DNA of 64,000 nt from Dehalococcoidia bacterium (GTDB lineage: Bacteria > Chloroflexota > Dehalococcoidia > Lucifugimonadales > UBA3495): assembly GCA_003523055.1 (NCBI GenBank), contig DPHC01000008.1, forward strand, positions 3,249 to 67,248, given 5' to 3'. Shown piece by piece: positions 35,246 to 43,719 of this stretch; position 1 is the stretch's first letter; each line of letters opens with the position of its first letter. A model generated the notes under the pieces. That model had not been told where the DNA came from and made no database searches. It saw only the letters and a program-made list of their open reading frames with translations. The position numbers and the translations under genes were made by a program.

Positions 35246-36525
35246 TTAGCTATTTACCCAAATACCCGAGCTATCTATTCAATGTTCTGACTCCAGAATT
35301 TCTCACCGTTTTAGTCATTTTCTTAGTTGGCCTCATATCAAGGTTAATATTTTTAGAATTTTATTGGTACGATCCTTCTCAACTATGGGACGATGAACCA
35401 GATTATATATTCTTATCAAAATATATAATCTCAGGTGGAAGTTGGATATCAAGTAACATGCCACATAGCAGGCCAGTATTATTGAGTTTAATAATTAGTC
35501 CCTTTGCTGAATTGAATCCTCATATAATACGCATAATATTGGTCTTTATATCATCTACCACAACTATATTCGTGTACTTTTTAAGTAAAACTATTTTCCC
35601 TTCATCTAAATCGCTTAGGATAATATCCAGTATTATATGGGCATTATATCCCCCAGCAATTTGGTACTCTGGGCTAATTCTTACGGAGGCCTTAACATCA
35701 TTACTTTTAATAATAACTGCTTTAACATTGATAAAACTGATATATACTCATAAAAGCTTCCCAGCTATATACGTAGGCATTTCTTTGGGATTATTAATCC
35801 TCACGAGATCTTCTTATGTATTTCTTCCTTTTGCATTAGTTAGTTTCTCAATATTGTCGCCATATGTATTTAAAAAGCCATTATTTACATTAAATCAATG
35901 CTTACTATTTATATTTACAGCATGCATAGTAACCTCCCCTATAATAATTCGTAATTATTCCTCAGTCCAATCTTTTTTACCTACAGAAACTCGGTTGGCA
36001 TATGGGTTAATCATGTCAAATGGAGATTTCAAAAGCACTAGTATTAGACAAGGAGGATATGACAAAAATACAGAGGCAATGAAAAAGTATTCAGAATTGC
36101 AACAACAGGGAGTCTCTTTTAGTGACCTTAATAAAGCTGCTAAAAGTATCACAATAGAACAGCTTAGAACCAATTATAATTTGTTACCTGAGATTCTCAT
36201 GCACAGAACTATAAATTTTTGGGGACCCCGGCCGGATCCATTTGATTCAGAATTTACTAACAACGATATTATTATGGTAATAATATGGGCACCAATTTTA
36301 TTAATGTTTCTATTTTCATTTTTATGGCTCAGAAGTATAGAGTTCTGGCTGATTATCGGGATTTTAGCGTATGTTTACTTAACCAGTATGATTTTTTGGT
36401 GTTCCCCTAGATTTAGATTTCCTATTGATTCTTTTATAATAATTCTCTCTGTTTATTCGAGTAATAAGCTCTTCTTATTCTTGTTACCTTATTTTAAATA
36501 TAAGCAATTAACAACAAATGATTGA
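35242..36525 (+). CDS. GT39-like polyprenyl-phosphate-dependent membrane glycosyltransferase, apparent non-ATG start
   Basis: Multi-spanning membrane protein, about 10 hydrophobic helices. The first ATG is at 35458, but the same frame stays open back to 35242. It encodes a hydrophobic helix and QLWDDEPDYIFL, the Asp-Glu acidic motif required in ArnT/PMT-type (GT-C) transferases. Without this part the enzyme would lack its catalytic acidic loop. No ATG, GTG or TTG occurs in that upstream part, so the start is probably ATA 35242 or ATT 35245, overlapping the previous TAA. It would use a polyprenyl-linked sugar, probably from the preceding GT2. Confidence 0.65.
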   Translation: MISYLPKYPSYLFNVLTPEFLTVLVIFLVGLISRLIFLEFYWYDPSQLWDDEPDYIFLSKYIISGGSWISSNMPHSRPVLLSLIISPFAELNPHIIRIILVFISSTTTIFVYFLSKTIFPSSKSLRIISSIIWALYPPAIWYSGLILTEALTSLLLIITALTLIKLIYTHKSFPAIYVGISLGLLILTRSSYVFLPFALVSFSILSPYVFKKPLFTLNQCLLFIFTACIVTSPIIIRNYSSVQSFLPTETRLAYGLIMSNGDFKSTSIRQGGYDKNTEAMKKYSELQQQGVSFSDLNKAAKSITIEQLRTNYNLLPEILMHRTINFWGPRPDPFDSEFTNNDIIMVIIWAPILLMFLFSFLWLRSIEFWLIIGILAYVYLTSMIFWCSPRFRFPIDSFIIILSVYSSNKLFLFLLPYFKYKQLTTND

Positions 36526-37435
36526 TTGGTACAGAAAAGAACTCCAATCGTACAAAAACACTTCGGTTTTAGTTACCGGAGGATCTGGTTTTTTTGGAAA
36601 TCGGCTGATAAGCATATTAGAAGATTTAAATGCAGATGTGGTTAGCACTACAAGATCTCATACATTAAGTAAAAACAAACAGTCCATTCAAGTTGATTTA
36701 ACAGATTTAGAAGAAAGCAAATCTTTATTGCAAAGCCATCAATATGAAATCATTTTTCATTTGTCAGGTTGGGTATCTAGCAACAAGAATTTTGAGCATG
36801 TAAGAACTGCTTACAACAATAATTTGTTATCAACACTAAATTTATTAGAAAACAGCGTACGTTATTCACCAGGAAGCAAAATGGTTATCCCTGGATCAGA
36901 GTTAGAAGATAGTCATATCATTACTCCGTATTCTGTATCTAAAAATGCCAGTTCTATGTATGTTGATTTATTTAAAAATCACTACAATGCCAATATAACA
37001 TCACTGAAAATTTGTTTAACATATGGCCCCACTCAAAATCAAGAAAGTTTAGTACCTCATATAATAAAATCGTTTTTGCAAAGCGATGATCTTTTAACCT
37101 TAAATTTAAATCGTGAATGTGATGCATTGTACATAGATGATGTCGTAAATGCTCTTTTATTATCTGGATTATCAAAACACACTCCGAATACAATTCATAT
37201 AGGCTCAGGCCAACATCTAACAGTTAAGAATATTTCAGATAATATTTTGAATTTGATGGGAAAAAACACTGCCTTAATTAAATATATTGAAGACATAACT
37301 AATATTTCAGATCTCAATAACGTTAAAGATATAAACCCGGCTCTTGAATATATTAACTGGGCTCCTTCGTGGAATCTGTCAAGTGGGCTTACTGAAACCA
37401 TCAACTGGTTCACACAGAAGATGAACACTCGATGA
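36518..37435 (+). CDS. NAD-dependent epimerase/dehydratase (extended SDR)
   Basis: 305 residues. NAD site VLVTGGSGFFGN (~residues 17-28) and active-site YSVSK are visible; ICLTYGPTQNQE follows where SDR sugar epimerases have YGP. A Ser in IPGSELED occupies the catalytic Ser/Thr place. It may reduce or epimerise the 4-keto sugar made by the RfbG/RfbH pair (as in abequose synthase), since it is close by and of similar fold. It is coupled to the gene before by an 8-base overlap and to the next by ATGA. Confidence 0.8.
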   Translation: MIDWYRKELQSYKNTSVLVTGGSGFFGNRLISILEDLNADVVSTTRSHTLSKNKQSIQVDLTDLEESKSLLQSHQYEIIFHLSGWVSSNKNFEHVRTAYNNNLLSTLNLLENSVRYSPGSKMVIPGSELEDSHIITPYSVSKNASSMYVDLFKNHYNANITSLKICLTYGPTQNQESLVPHIIKSFLQSDDLLTLNLNRECDALYIDDVVNALLLSGLSKHTPNTIHIGSGQHLTVKNISDNILNLMGKNTALIKYIEDITNISDLNNVKDINPALEYINWAPSWNLSSGLTETINWFTQKMNTR

Positions 37436-38634
37436 AAATCATACACGTTGCTGATTATGTTATGCCAGATATGGGATATCAAGAATTCATACTGCCTAAA
37501 TGGAATGCAAAACATGGGCATTCAGTTCATATTATTACTTCTGATAGATACACTCCAGTTCCAGATTATGATGCTACATGGAAAGAAATTCTGGGCCCGA
37601 GACGTATAGGTTTCTCCACTAAAATATTGAATAATGTAACGATACACAGACTACCAGTACGTTTAGAATTCAAAAGAAGGATCTGGTTATCTGGGTTAAA
37701 GGTAAAAATAAAAGAGATTCAACCAGATATAGTTTTTTGCCACGGAACTAGTTCTCCACTGGCTTTCAAATTAGCAACAATTTGCAAACAACTACACATT
37801 CCCTTAATAATGGATAATCATATGGCGTTTGTTGCGCAAGGGAAGGGTTTAACAGCAACCATATATTACTTTTTATTAAAATTGGTAACTAAAATATATA
37901 TCAACAATCGAGTGCAGCATTTCTTTGGCATGAGTCAGGAATCTTGTGACTTCATGGTTACCCAACAAGGAATTAACCGAACCAAAGTCTCAACATTAGA
38001 TTTTGGTGTAGATACAGATATATTTATTCCAGATCATGAAAAATCAGTTGTCACTAGATCAAAGTATGGAATACCAAACGAGGCAATAATAGTTATGCAA
38101 ACAGGCAAACTATCAAAAGAAAAAGGAACCGAAACACTCACTGAAGCGATTTTAGAGCCCATGAAACAAAATCCAAATATATGGCTTGTGTTTGTTGGTG
38201 GAGGTAATGGTGATTACCTTGATAAATGTTTAAACCCTCTTACAGCCCAAAGCATGAGTGACAGAGTCAAAGTTATTCCTTTTGTGCCGATTACCGAATT
38301 ACCGAATCTTATGAACATGTCAGATATATGTGTATACCCTGGAGAATCGTCATTAAGTTGCATGGAAGCGTCTGCGTGCAACAAACCCGTTATTATAACT
38401 GATCTCCCATGGGGAAAAACCAGAGCAGAAGCAGGAATTGGAACATGCTATGAAACAGGAAATGCAAAAAATTTGCAAATGCATTTAGAGCAATTAATGG
38501 AATCCCCAGCATTAAGGCAAAGCCTAGGGCAAACAGCAAGAACTAAAGTTATAGAATTATACTCCTACGATCAAGTAGCCAAAAATGTTGAATCCATAAT
38601 GGAGAATATTGTAAAGTCCTATGTCAGTATTTAA
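37432..38634 (+). CDS. Family 4 glycosyltransferase
   Basis: 400 residues with an N-terminal acceptor domain opening IIHVADYVMPDMGYQE and a C-terminal donor domain containing VMQTGKLSKEKGTETL and YPGESSLSCMEASACNKPVI, the GT4 donor-binding pattern with two acidic residues. No signal peptide. It starts by ATGA overlap and ends 13 bases inside the following WecB-like gene. Donor unknown. Confidence 0.87.
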   Translation: MKIIHVADYVMPDMGYQEFILPKWNAKHGHSVHIITSDRYTPVPDYDATWKEILGPRRIGFSTKILNNVTIHRLPVRLEFKRRIWLSGLKVKIKEIQPDIVFCHGTSSPLAFKLATICKQLHIPLIMDNHMAFVAQGKGLTATIYYFLLKLVTKIYINNRVQHFFGMSQESCDFMVTQQGINRTKVSTLDFGVDTDIFIPDHEKSVVTRSKYGIPNEAIIVMQTGKLSKEKGTETLTEAILEPMKQNPNIWLVFVGGGNGDYLDKCLNPLTAQSMSDRVKVIPFVPITELPNLMNMSDICVYPGESSLSCMEASACNKPVIITDLPWGKTRAEAGIGTCYETGNAKNLQMHLEQLMESPALRQSLGQTARTKVIELYSYDQVAKNVESIMENIVKSYVSI

Positions 38635-39745
38635 GAAATTTTTACACATTGTAGGAGCGAGACCTAATTTTATTAAAGTAGGCCCCTTAATAAAAAGCCT
38701 TGATGAAAAGATATTACCTGGGAATCAACTCTTGTTACACACAGGCCAACATTTCGACAATAATATGTCAGATGTGTTTTTTAATGAATTAGAATTACCC
38801 AAACCTGATATTAATTTAAATGTATCAACTGGTAATCCGATTCTTCAATTATCAGAAATGATCTCCGGTTTATCTGATACTCTAACAAATTTCAAACCCG
38901 ACTGCATAATAGTTTACGGAGATACCAACTCTGCTCTTGCAGGTGCTCTGGCTGGTACAAAGCTTTCAATACCAGTAGCTCATGTAGAAGCAGGACTTCG
39001 ATCAAATGACAAAAATATGCCGGAAGAAATTAACCGTATTATTACTGACAATATATCAGAGTTCTTGTTCACACCATCAAAAGATGCTGATAAAAACCTA
39101 GCTCGTGAAAATATATCCGCAAATAAAATATTTTTTGTCGGCAATATCATGATAGACACTTTAATCAATTCAATGCCTAAAATAAATAATTCTTCTGTTT
39201 TGGAAAAACTCGGTCTCATAAATAATCATGTTAGTCATATTCAGCCATACACAGTATTAACACTACACCGACCAACTAATGTAGACAATTACCAGCTGTT
39301 AAAACATCTATTAGAGTCTGTAACATCTGTACCTGATATCAGTCCGATTGTATTTCCCGTACATCCACGAGCAACTCACCTGGTAAATACGATCTGTAAA
39401 AATATAGACTCCAAAAGACTCATATGCATTGAGCCATTAGGTTACTTAGATTTCTTGAAACTAATAAAAGAATCAAGTTTAGTAATTACTGACTCTGGCG
39501 GTATCCAAGAAGAAACAACTTATCTACAAACACCCTGCATAACACTTAGAACTACTACAGAACGTCCCATTACCATTACAGAAGGTACCAACGAATTAAT
39601 TAATCCTGAATCGTTAAACCTGGCAGATCTTCTTAAAATATCCATACCAAATTTAAAAAACAAACCTTCAACAATACCTGAATTATGGGATGGGAAAACT
39701 GGCAGCAGGATAGCCCATATTTTAACCGCTCAATATGACAACTAA
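38621..39745 (+). CDS. wecB: UDP-N-acetylglucosamine 2-epimerase, non-hydrolysing (first copy)
   Basis: Converts UDP-GlcNAc to UDP-ManNAc. HIVGARPNFIKVGPL near the N-terminus, LHTGQHFDNNMS, AHVEAGLRSNDKNMPEEINR and TDSGGIQEE are all standard WecB motifs. 374 aa is normal. It sits between two GT4 genes with overlaps on both sides. A second WecB-family gene at 48.2 kb is quite different in sequence, so the two may act on different UDP-sugars (for example a 2,3-diacetamido sugar). Confidence 0.9.
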   Translation: MSVFKKFLHIVGARPNFIKVGPLIKSLDEKILPGNQLLLHTGQHFDNNMSDVFFNELELPKPDINLNVSTGNPILQLSEMISGLSDTLTNFKPDCIIVYGDTNSALAGALAGTKLSIPVAHVEAGLRSNDKNMPEEINRIITDNISEFLFTPSKDADKNLARENISANKIFFVGNIMIDTLINSMPKINNSSVLEKLGLINNHVSHIQPYTVLTLHRPTNVDNYQLLKHLLESVTSVPDISPIVFPVHPRATHLVNTICKNIDSKRLICIEPLGYLDFLKLIKESSLVITDSGGIQEETTYLQTPCITLRTTTERPITITEGTNELINPESLNLADLLKISIPNLKNKPSTIPELWDGKTGSRIAHILTAQYDN

Positions 39746-40907
39746 AACTAAAATATTATTTGCTGATCCCAGTGAAACATCAGGTGGGCCTAGGCAAGTT
39801 GGTCAAATTATATTAAATGGACTAAATCCCGAAAAGTATGACATACTATTAGGAAGTCCTCAAAAAAATTACGCTATAAATCCGGGAATCAAAACCAAAT
39901 ATATGCCTGCAATACATAACGTACAAAGGCCTAAAAGCTTAAAAGCCGCTTACACCACATTAAAAACTTTTCCAACCAATGTTATGTCTCTATGTAAATT
40001 TATTAAGTCCCATAAAATTGATCTTATACATTCCAATAATGAGATCTGTTTTACAACGTTCGCTGCGGCGAAGTTGACCCAAACACCGCATGTTGTACAT
40101 GTACACGGTTTAGGTTTTTCCAAAAGTATATTCTCGCAAATATTCGCTCAAATACTAAATAACTGTTCAGATGTGATAATTGCCGTGTCTGATTCAGTTA
40201 CGAAAAAATTGGAGCAATCTGGAGTACCTTCATCTAAAATAGAAACAATCTACAATGGAATAGATACTGACATCTTTTCTCCTTCCACTCCATCTTTATA
40301 TGCTCACCATAAATTCAATTTGCCAGAACATTGCCAAATCATAACAATGATCAGTGCTTTAGACCCTAGAAAGGGGCATGAGCTATTAATAAAAGCAGCA
40401 AACCACATTAAATCTTATACTCCAAATGCCTATTTTCTTATAGTAGGAGAAACTCTTCCAGATCAAATTCAATACAAAGCACACCTAACTGAACTAATAC
40501 AGAGCTATGGTTTGGAAGACCGAGTGTTGTTTACAGGATTTCAAGAAAATATTAGAGAGTTATTGAATTGTACATCGATATTAATTCAACCCTCTCTGAC
40601 CGACGCTGGTCCGTTGGTACCTCTAGAAGCAATGAGTTGTGGAATCCCAGTTGTAGCCACAAACGTTGGTGGAAATCCTGAAGAAATCATAAATGGCATA
40701 ACAGGGCTAATAGTTCCAGAAAATGATCTAATATCTCTAGGTGAAGCTATCATTAAATTGCTTAATAATGATGAGTTTCGGCAAGAAATGGGTAATAATG
40801 CTAGGAAGTGGGTCAAAAGTAAATTCGATTCTAGAGCACTTATTGATAACATAGAATATGTCTATGATACTTTGATGAATAAACCTAAGGATACAAATAT
40901 TAACTAA
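39735..40907 (+). CDS. Family 4 glycosyltransferase
   Basis: 390 residues. ILFADPSETSGGPRQVGQIIL is the N-terminal glycine-rich acceptor/donor segment, HVHGLGFS the middle part, and IQPSLTDAGPLVPLEAMSCGIPVVATNVGGNPEEI the GT4 donor site with EX7E spacing. The stop codon shares its last base with the ATG of the carbamoyltransferase gene. Donor and linkage unknown. Confidence 0.88.
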   Translation: MTTKTKILFADPSETSGGPRQVGQIILNGLNPEKYDILLGSPQKNYAINPGIKTKYMPAIHNVQRPKSLKAAYTTLKTFPTNVMSLCKFIKSHKIDLIHSNNEICFTTFAAAKLTQTPHVVHVHGLGFSKSIFSQIFAQILNNCSDVIIAVSDSVTKKLEQSGVPSSKIETIYNGIDTDIFSPSTPSLYAHHKFNLPEHCQIITMISALDPRKGHELLIKAANHIKSYTPNAYFLIVGETLPDQIQYKAHLTELIQSYGLEDRVLFTGFQENIRELLNCTSILIQPSLTDAGPLVPLEAMSCGIPVVATNVGGNPEEIINGITGLIVPENDLISLGEAIIKLLNNDEFRQEMGNNARKWVKSKFDSRALIDNIEYVYDTLMNKPKDTNIN

Positions 40908-42658
40908 TGTTAATTTTAGGATTGAACGCATATAACGCTGACGCTTCAGCAGCCATTTTAGAAAATGGTAATCTCACCGCTGCTGTTGAAGAAGAAAGAT
41001 TTACGCGTATAAAACATTCAGCAGGATTTCCGTACAACGGAGTCAAATTCTGCATAGACAATTCAAATTACGACAGTAAAGACCTACAACATATTGCAAT
41101 TTGTAGAAATCCTAAAGCCCACTTAATGGAAAAAGTGTTGTTCACTTTATTAAATCGACCAAATATTTCTGGTGTGTTTGACAGAGTCAAAGCCAACGCA
41201 AAAGTGCTTGATTTGCAAAATGAGGTTAATGACAGCCTAAATATCATTGATCCACAATTTAAGCCTATTCTACATAAAGTCGAGCATCACAAAGCTCATA
41301 TAGCAAGCGCCTTTTATGCTTCACCCTATAATGAATCAGCAGTATTTTCAGTAGATGGGTTTGGTGATTTTGTAAGCGCCATGTGGGGCGTTGGCATTGG
41401 AAATAAACTAAACATTAACGGAGCTGTAAAATTTCCGCATTCCTTAGGAATTTTATATACCGCTATAACACAATATTTAGGCCTGACAAAATTTGGAGAT
41501 GAGTACAAAACTATGGCCTTGGCTGCATACGCCTCTCCCAATAAAATGGATTTTTTCAGACGAATAATCAAAACAGATCCTCGAAAAATGGGGTTCCAAT
41601 TGGATTTAAGATATTTTAATCATCACAAAAACGTAAGTAGCATGCAATGGCTTGAAGGAGAACCTGTAATAGAGTCTCTGTACTCCGAATACCTTGTCAG
41701 AGAACTAGGTGCACCTCCTAGGCACTATGAAGATAACATGTCAGAATTTCATTACGAAATAGCCGCCTCATTACAACGTAGATTGGAAGAAATAGTTTTT
41801 GACATGTTGAACAAATTACAGAAACAAACTGGTATGAAAAAATTAACAATGGCTGGTGGCGTAGCACTGAATTGCACAATGAACTCTAAAATATTGGAGC
41901 AAACACCTTTTGAAGAATTATATATACAGCCAGCAGCCTGGGATGGCGGTACATCTCTAGGATCAGCTCTCTATGTATGGCATGATGTATTAAATAATCC
42001 CAGAGTTCAGCCCATGGAGCATGCTTATTGGGGCCCATCTTTTGATCGAAACCAAATTTCCGAAGTATTAGAGCAATACACTGAAAAAATATCTCAAACT
42101 GGCAAAACCGTAAGCGAACATACAAATTCTAACGAAATAAGTAGAATCACTGCAAAAGATATTGCTGATGGTAAAATAATTGGATGGTTCCAAGGCAAAA
42201 CAGAATTCGGGCCTCGGGCGTTAGGAAATCGAAGTATTCTCGCCGACCCTAGAAGACATGATATGCGAGAAATTTTAAACGACCGTATTAAACTACGAGA
42301 AACTTTTCGCCCATTTGCTCCGTCAATACTAGAAGAATATGTATCAGAATATTTCGATACAGATAAACCTTCTCCATATATGCTTGTCAATGCAAACGTT
42401 AAACCCGACAAACGAGACATATTGCCAGCAGTAGTACATATAGATGGGACAAGTCGAATACAAACAGTGTCACAAGACACCAATCCCCGATATTGGGACT
42501 TAATTAATGAATTCAAGAATATTACCGGCGTTCCTATAATACTGAATACATCATTCAATGAAAATGAACCAATAGTATGTACACCTACGGAGGCTATTGA
42601 ATGTTTCTTACGGACCAATATGGATGTTTTAGTGTTAGGTGATTTCTTACTTAGGTAA
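40907..42658 (+). CDS. Carbamoyltransferase (NodU/CmcH/TobZ family)
   Basis: 583 residues. The N-terminal Kae1-like domain begins LGLNAYNADASAAI and includes KVEHHKAHIASAFY with the metal-binding histidines and FSVDGFGD. The C-terminal YrdC-like domain holds GKTEFGPRALGNRSILADPR, the family signature. The enzyme makes carbamoyl-AMP from carbamoyl phosphate and ATP, then carbamoylates a hydroxyl. In this locus it should place an O-carbamoyl group on a sugar. It starts on the last base of the preceding stop. Confidence 0.92.
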   Translation: MLILGLNAYNADASAAILENGNLTAAVEEERFTRIKHSAGFPYNGVKFCIDNSNYDSKDLQHIAICRNPKAHLMEKVLFTLLNRPNISGVFDRVKANAKVLDLQNEVNDSLNIIDPQFKPILHKVEHHKAHIASAFYASPYNESAVFSVDGFGDFVSAMWGVGIGNKLNINGAVKFPHSLGILYTAITQYLGLTKFGDEYKTMALAAYASPNKMDFFRRIIKTDPRKMGFQLDLRYFNHHKNVSSMQWLEGEPVIESLYSEYLVRELGAPPRHYEDNMSEFHYEIAASLQRRLEEIVFDMLNKLQKQTGMKKLTMAGGVALNCTMNSKILEQTPFEELYIQPAAWDGGTSLGSALYVWHDVLNNPRVQPMEHAYWGPSFDRNQISEVLEQYTEKISQTGKTVSEHTNSNEISRITAKDIADGKIIGWFQGKTEFGPRALGNRSILADPRRHDMREILNDRIKLRETFRPFAPSILEEYVSEYFDTDKPSPYMLVNANVKPDKRDILPAVVHIDGTSRIQTVSQDTNPRYWDLINEFKNITGVPIILNTSFNENEPIVCTPTEAIECFLRTNMDVLVLGDFLLR

Positions 42659-42668
42659 TAAAAATAAA

Positions 42669-43715
42669 TTGACGTACTCTATCTGCCACCATACAAAATT
42701 TCCTAAAATGAAAGCATTAATGTGGGACAACGCAACATTATATGCTTCAAAAGGATACTCTGTACTAAAATATAATGTAACCTCTCCAGAAAATGGATGG
42801 ATATTCGTAGGAAGATACATGCCAACTATTACTCAGATACTATGCGAGAAATCTGAGCTATTATCACGTGTTAAAAGAGCAGGATTCCATAATTTAACAT
42901 TATTATCGGATAATTCATTAATCGGAATAATAGACAAACATATAGTGAAATTGAATCCAAATTCCTATAAATTCGAAACTGTTTTCAAAATAACCCGTGG
43001 AACTAGACCTCTCTCTCTAGCCACAAATCCACAGGGACACGTTTTCTGGGGTGAATATTTTTCCAACGCAAATAAAGAGTCAGTGAACATCTATTGTTCA
43101 TATGATTCTGGAGATTCATGGAGTCCCATACATACATTTCCACAGATGAGCATACGACATATCCACAATATCATATGGGACAAACATATAGAATCATTCT
43201 GGATATTCACTGGTGATGAGCAACACGAATGCAACATTATAAGGGCAGACTCCAACATGAAGAACTTTCATTACATATTCAAAGGATCTCAACAAATACG
43301 ATGCGTTGCAGGCATACCTAGACCTGAAGGTCTATATATTGCATCTGATACTCCGTATGAAAAAAATAATATCTATTTAATAGATAGAAATGATAAGTTA
43401 AATACTGTTTCTGAACTACCAAGTTCTTCGTTATCGTCGTGTGAAGTTTCTGATTTATTATTCTTCTCATCTGCAGTTGAACCCAGCAATATAAATAAAA
43501 CAAAAAACGCATCACTAATGTATAGCATTGACGGTAATACTTGGAATTGTTTAGTGAAATGGAAAAAAAGTATTCTACCAAGCAAGCTATTCCAATTTGC
43601 TAACATCACATTCCCAACTGGGTATAATGCTAGCAATTATGTAGCAGCGACTGGAATCTCTGTAAGAAATGAACATATGTCTACTCACCTATGGAAAATA
43701 GAAACCAAGGTATAG
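42669..43715 (+). CDS. Sialidase-like Asp-box beta-propeller protein
   Basis: About 348 residues of repeated beta-strands. Two Asp boxes (SxDxGxxW) are visible: SYDSGDSW (~ residue 150) and SIDGNTW (~ residue 295). These are structural loops of BNR/sialidase-type propellers. No signal peptide and no clear sialidase RIP motif or Tyr/Glu pair were found, so it may be a glycan-binding or catalytically inactive member. The start is uncertain: GTG 42639, TTG 42669 or ATG 42708 are all in frame. Confidence 0.6.
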   Translation: MTYSICHHTKFPKMKALMWDNATLYASKGYSVLKYNVTSPENGWIFVGRYMPTITQILCEKSELLSRVKRAGFHNLTLLSDNSLIGIIDKHIVKLNPNSYKFETVFKITRGTRPLSLATNPQGHVFWGEYFSNANKESVNIYCSYDSGDSWSPIHTFPQMSIRHIHNIIWDKHIESFWIFTGDEQHECNIIRADSNMKNFHYIFKGSQQIRCVAGIPRPEGLYIASDTPYEKNNIYLIDRNDKLNTVSELPSSSLSSCEVSDLLFFSSAVEPSNINKTKNASLMYSIDGNTWNCLVKWKKSILPSKLFQFANITFPTGYNASNYVAATGISVRNEHMSTHLWKIETKV

Positions 43716-43719
43716 AGCC

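Noticed and set aside
42094..42618. 174-codon open frame opposite the carbamoyltransferase C-terminus
   Set aside because: The + strand carries the family signature GPRALGNRS there; the antisense reading has no family features.
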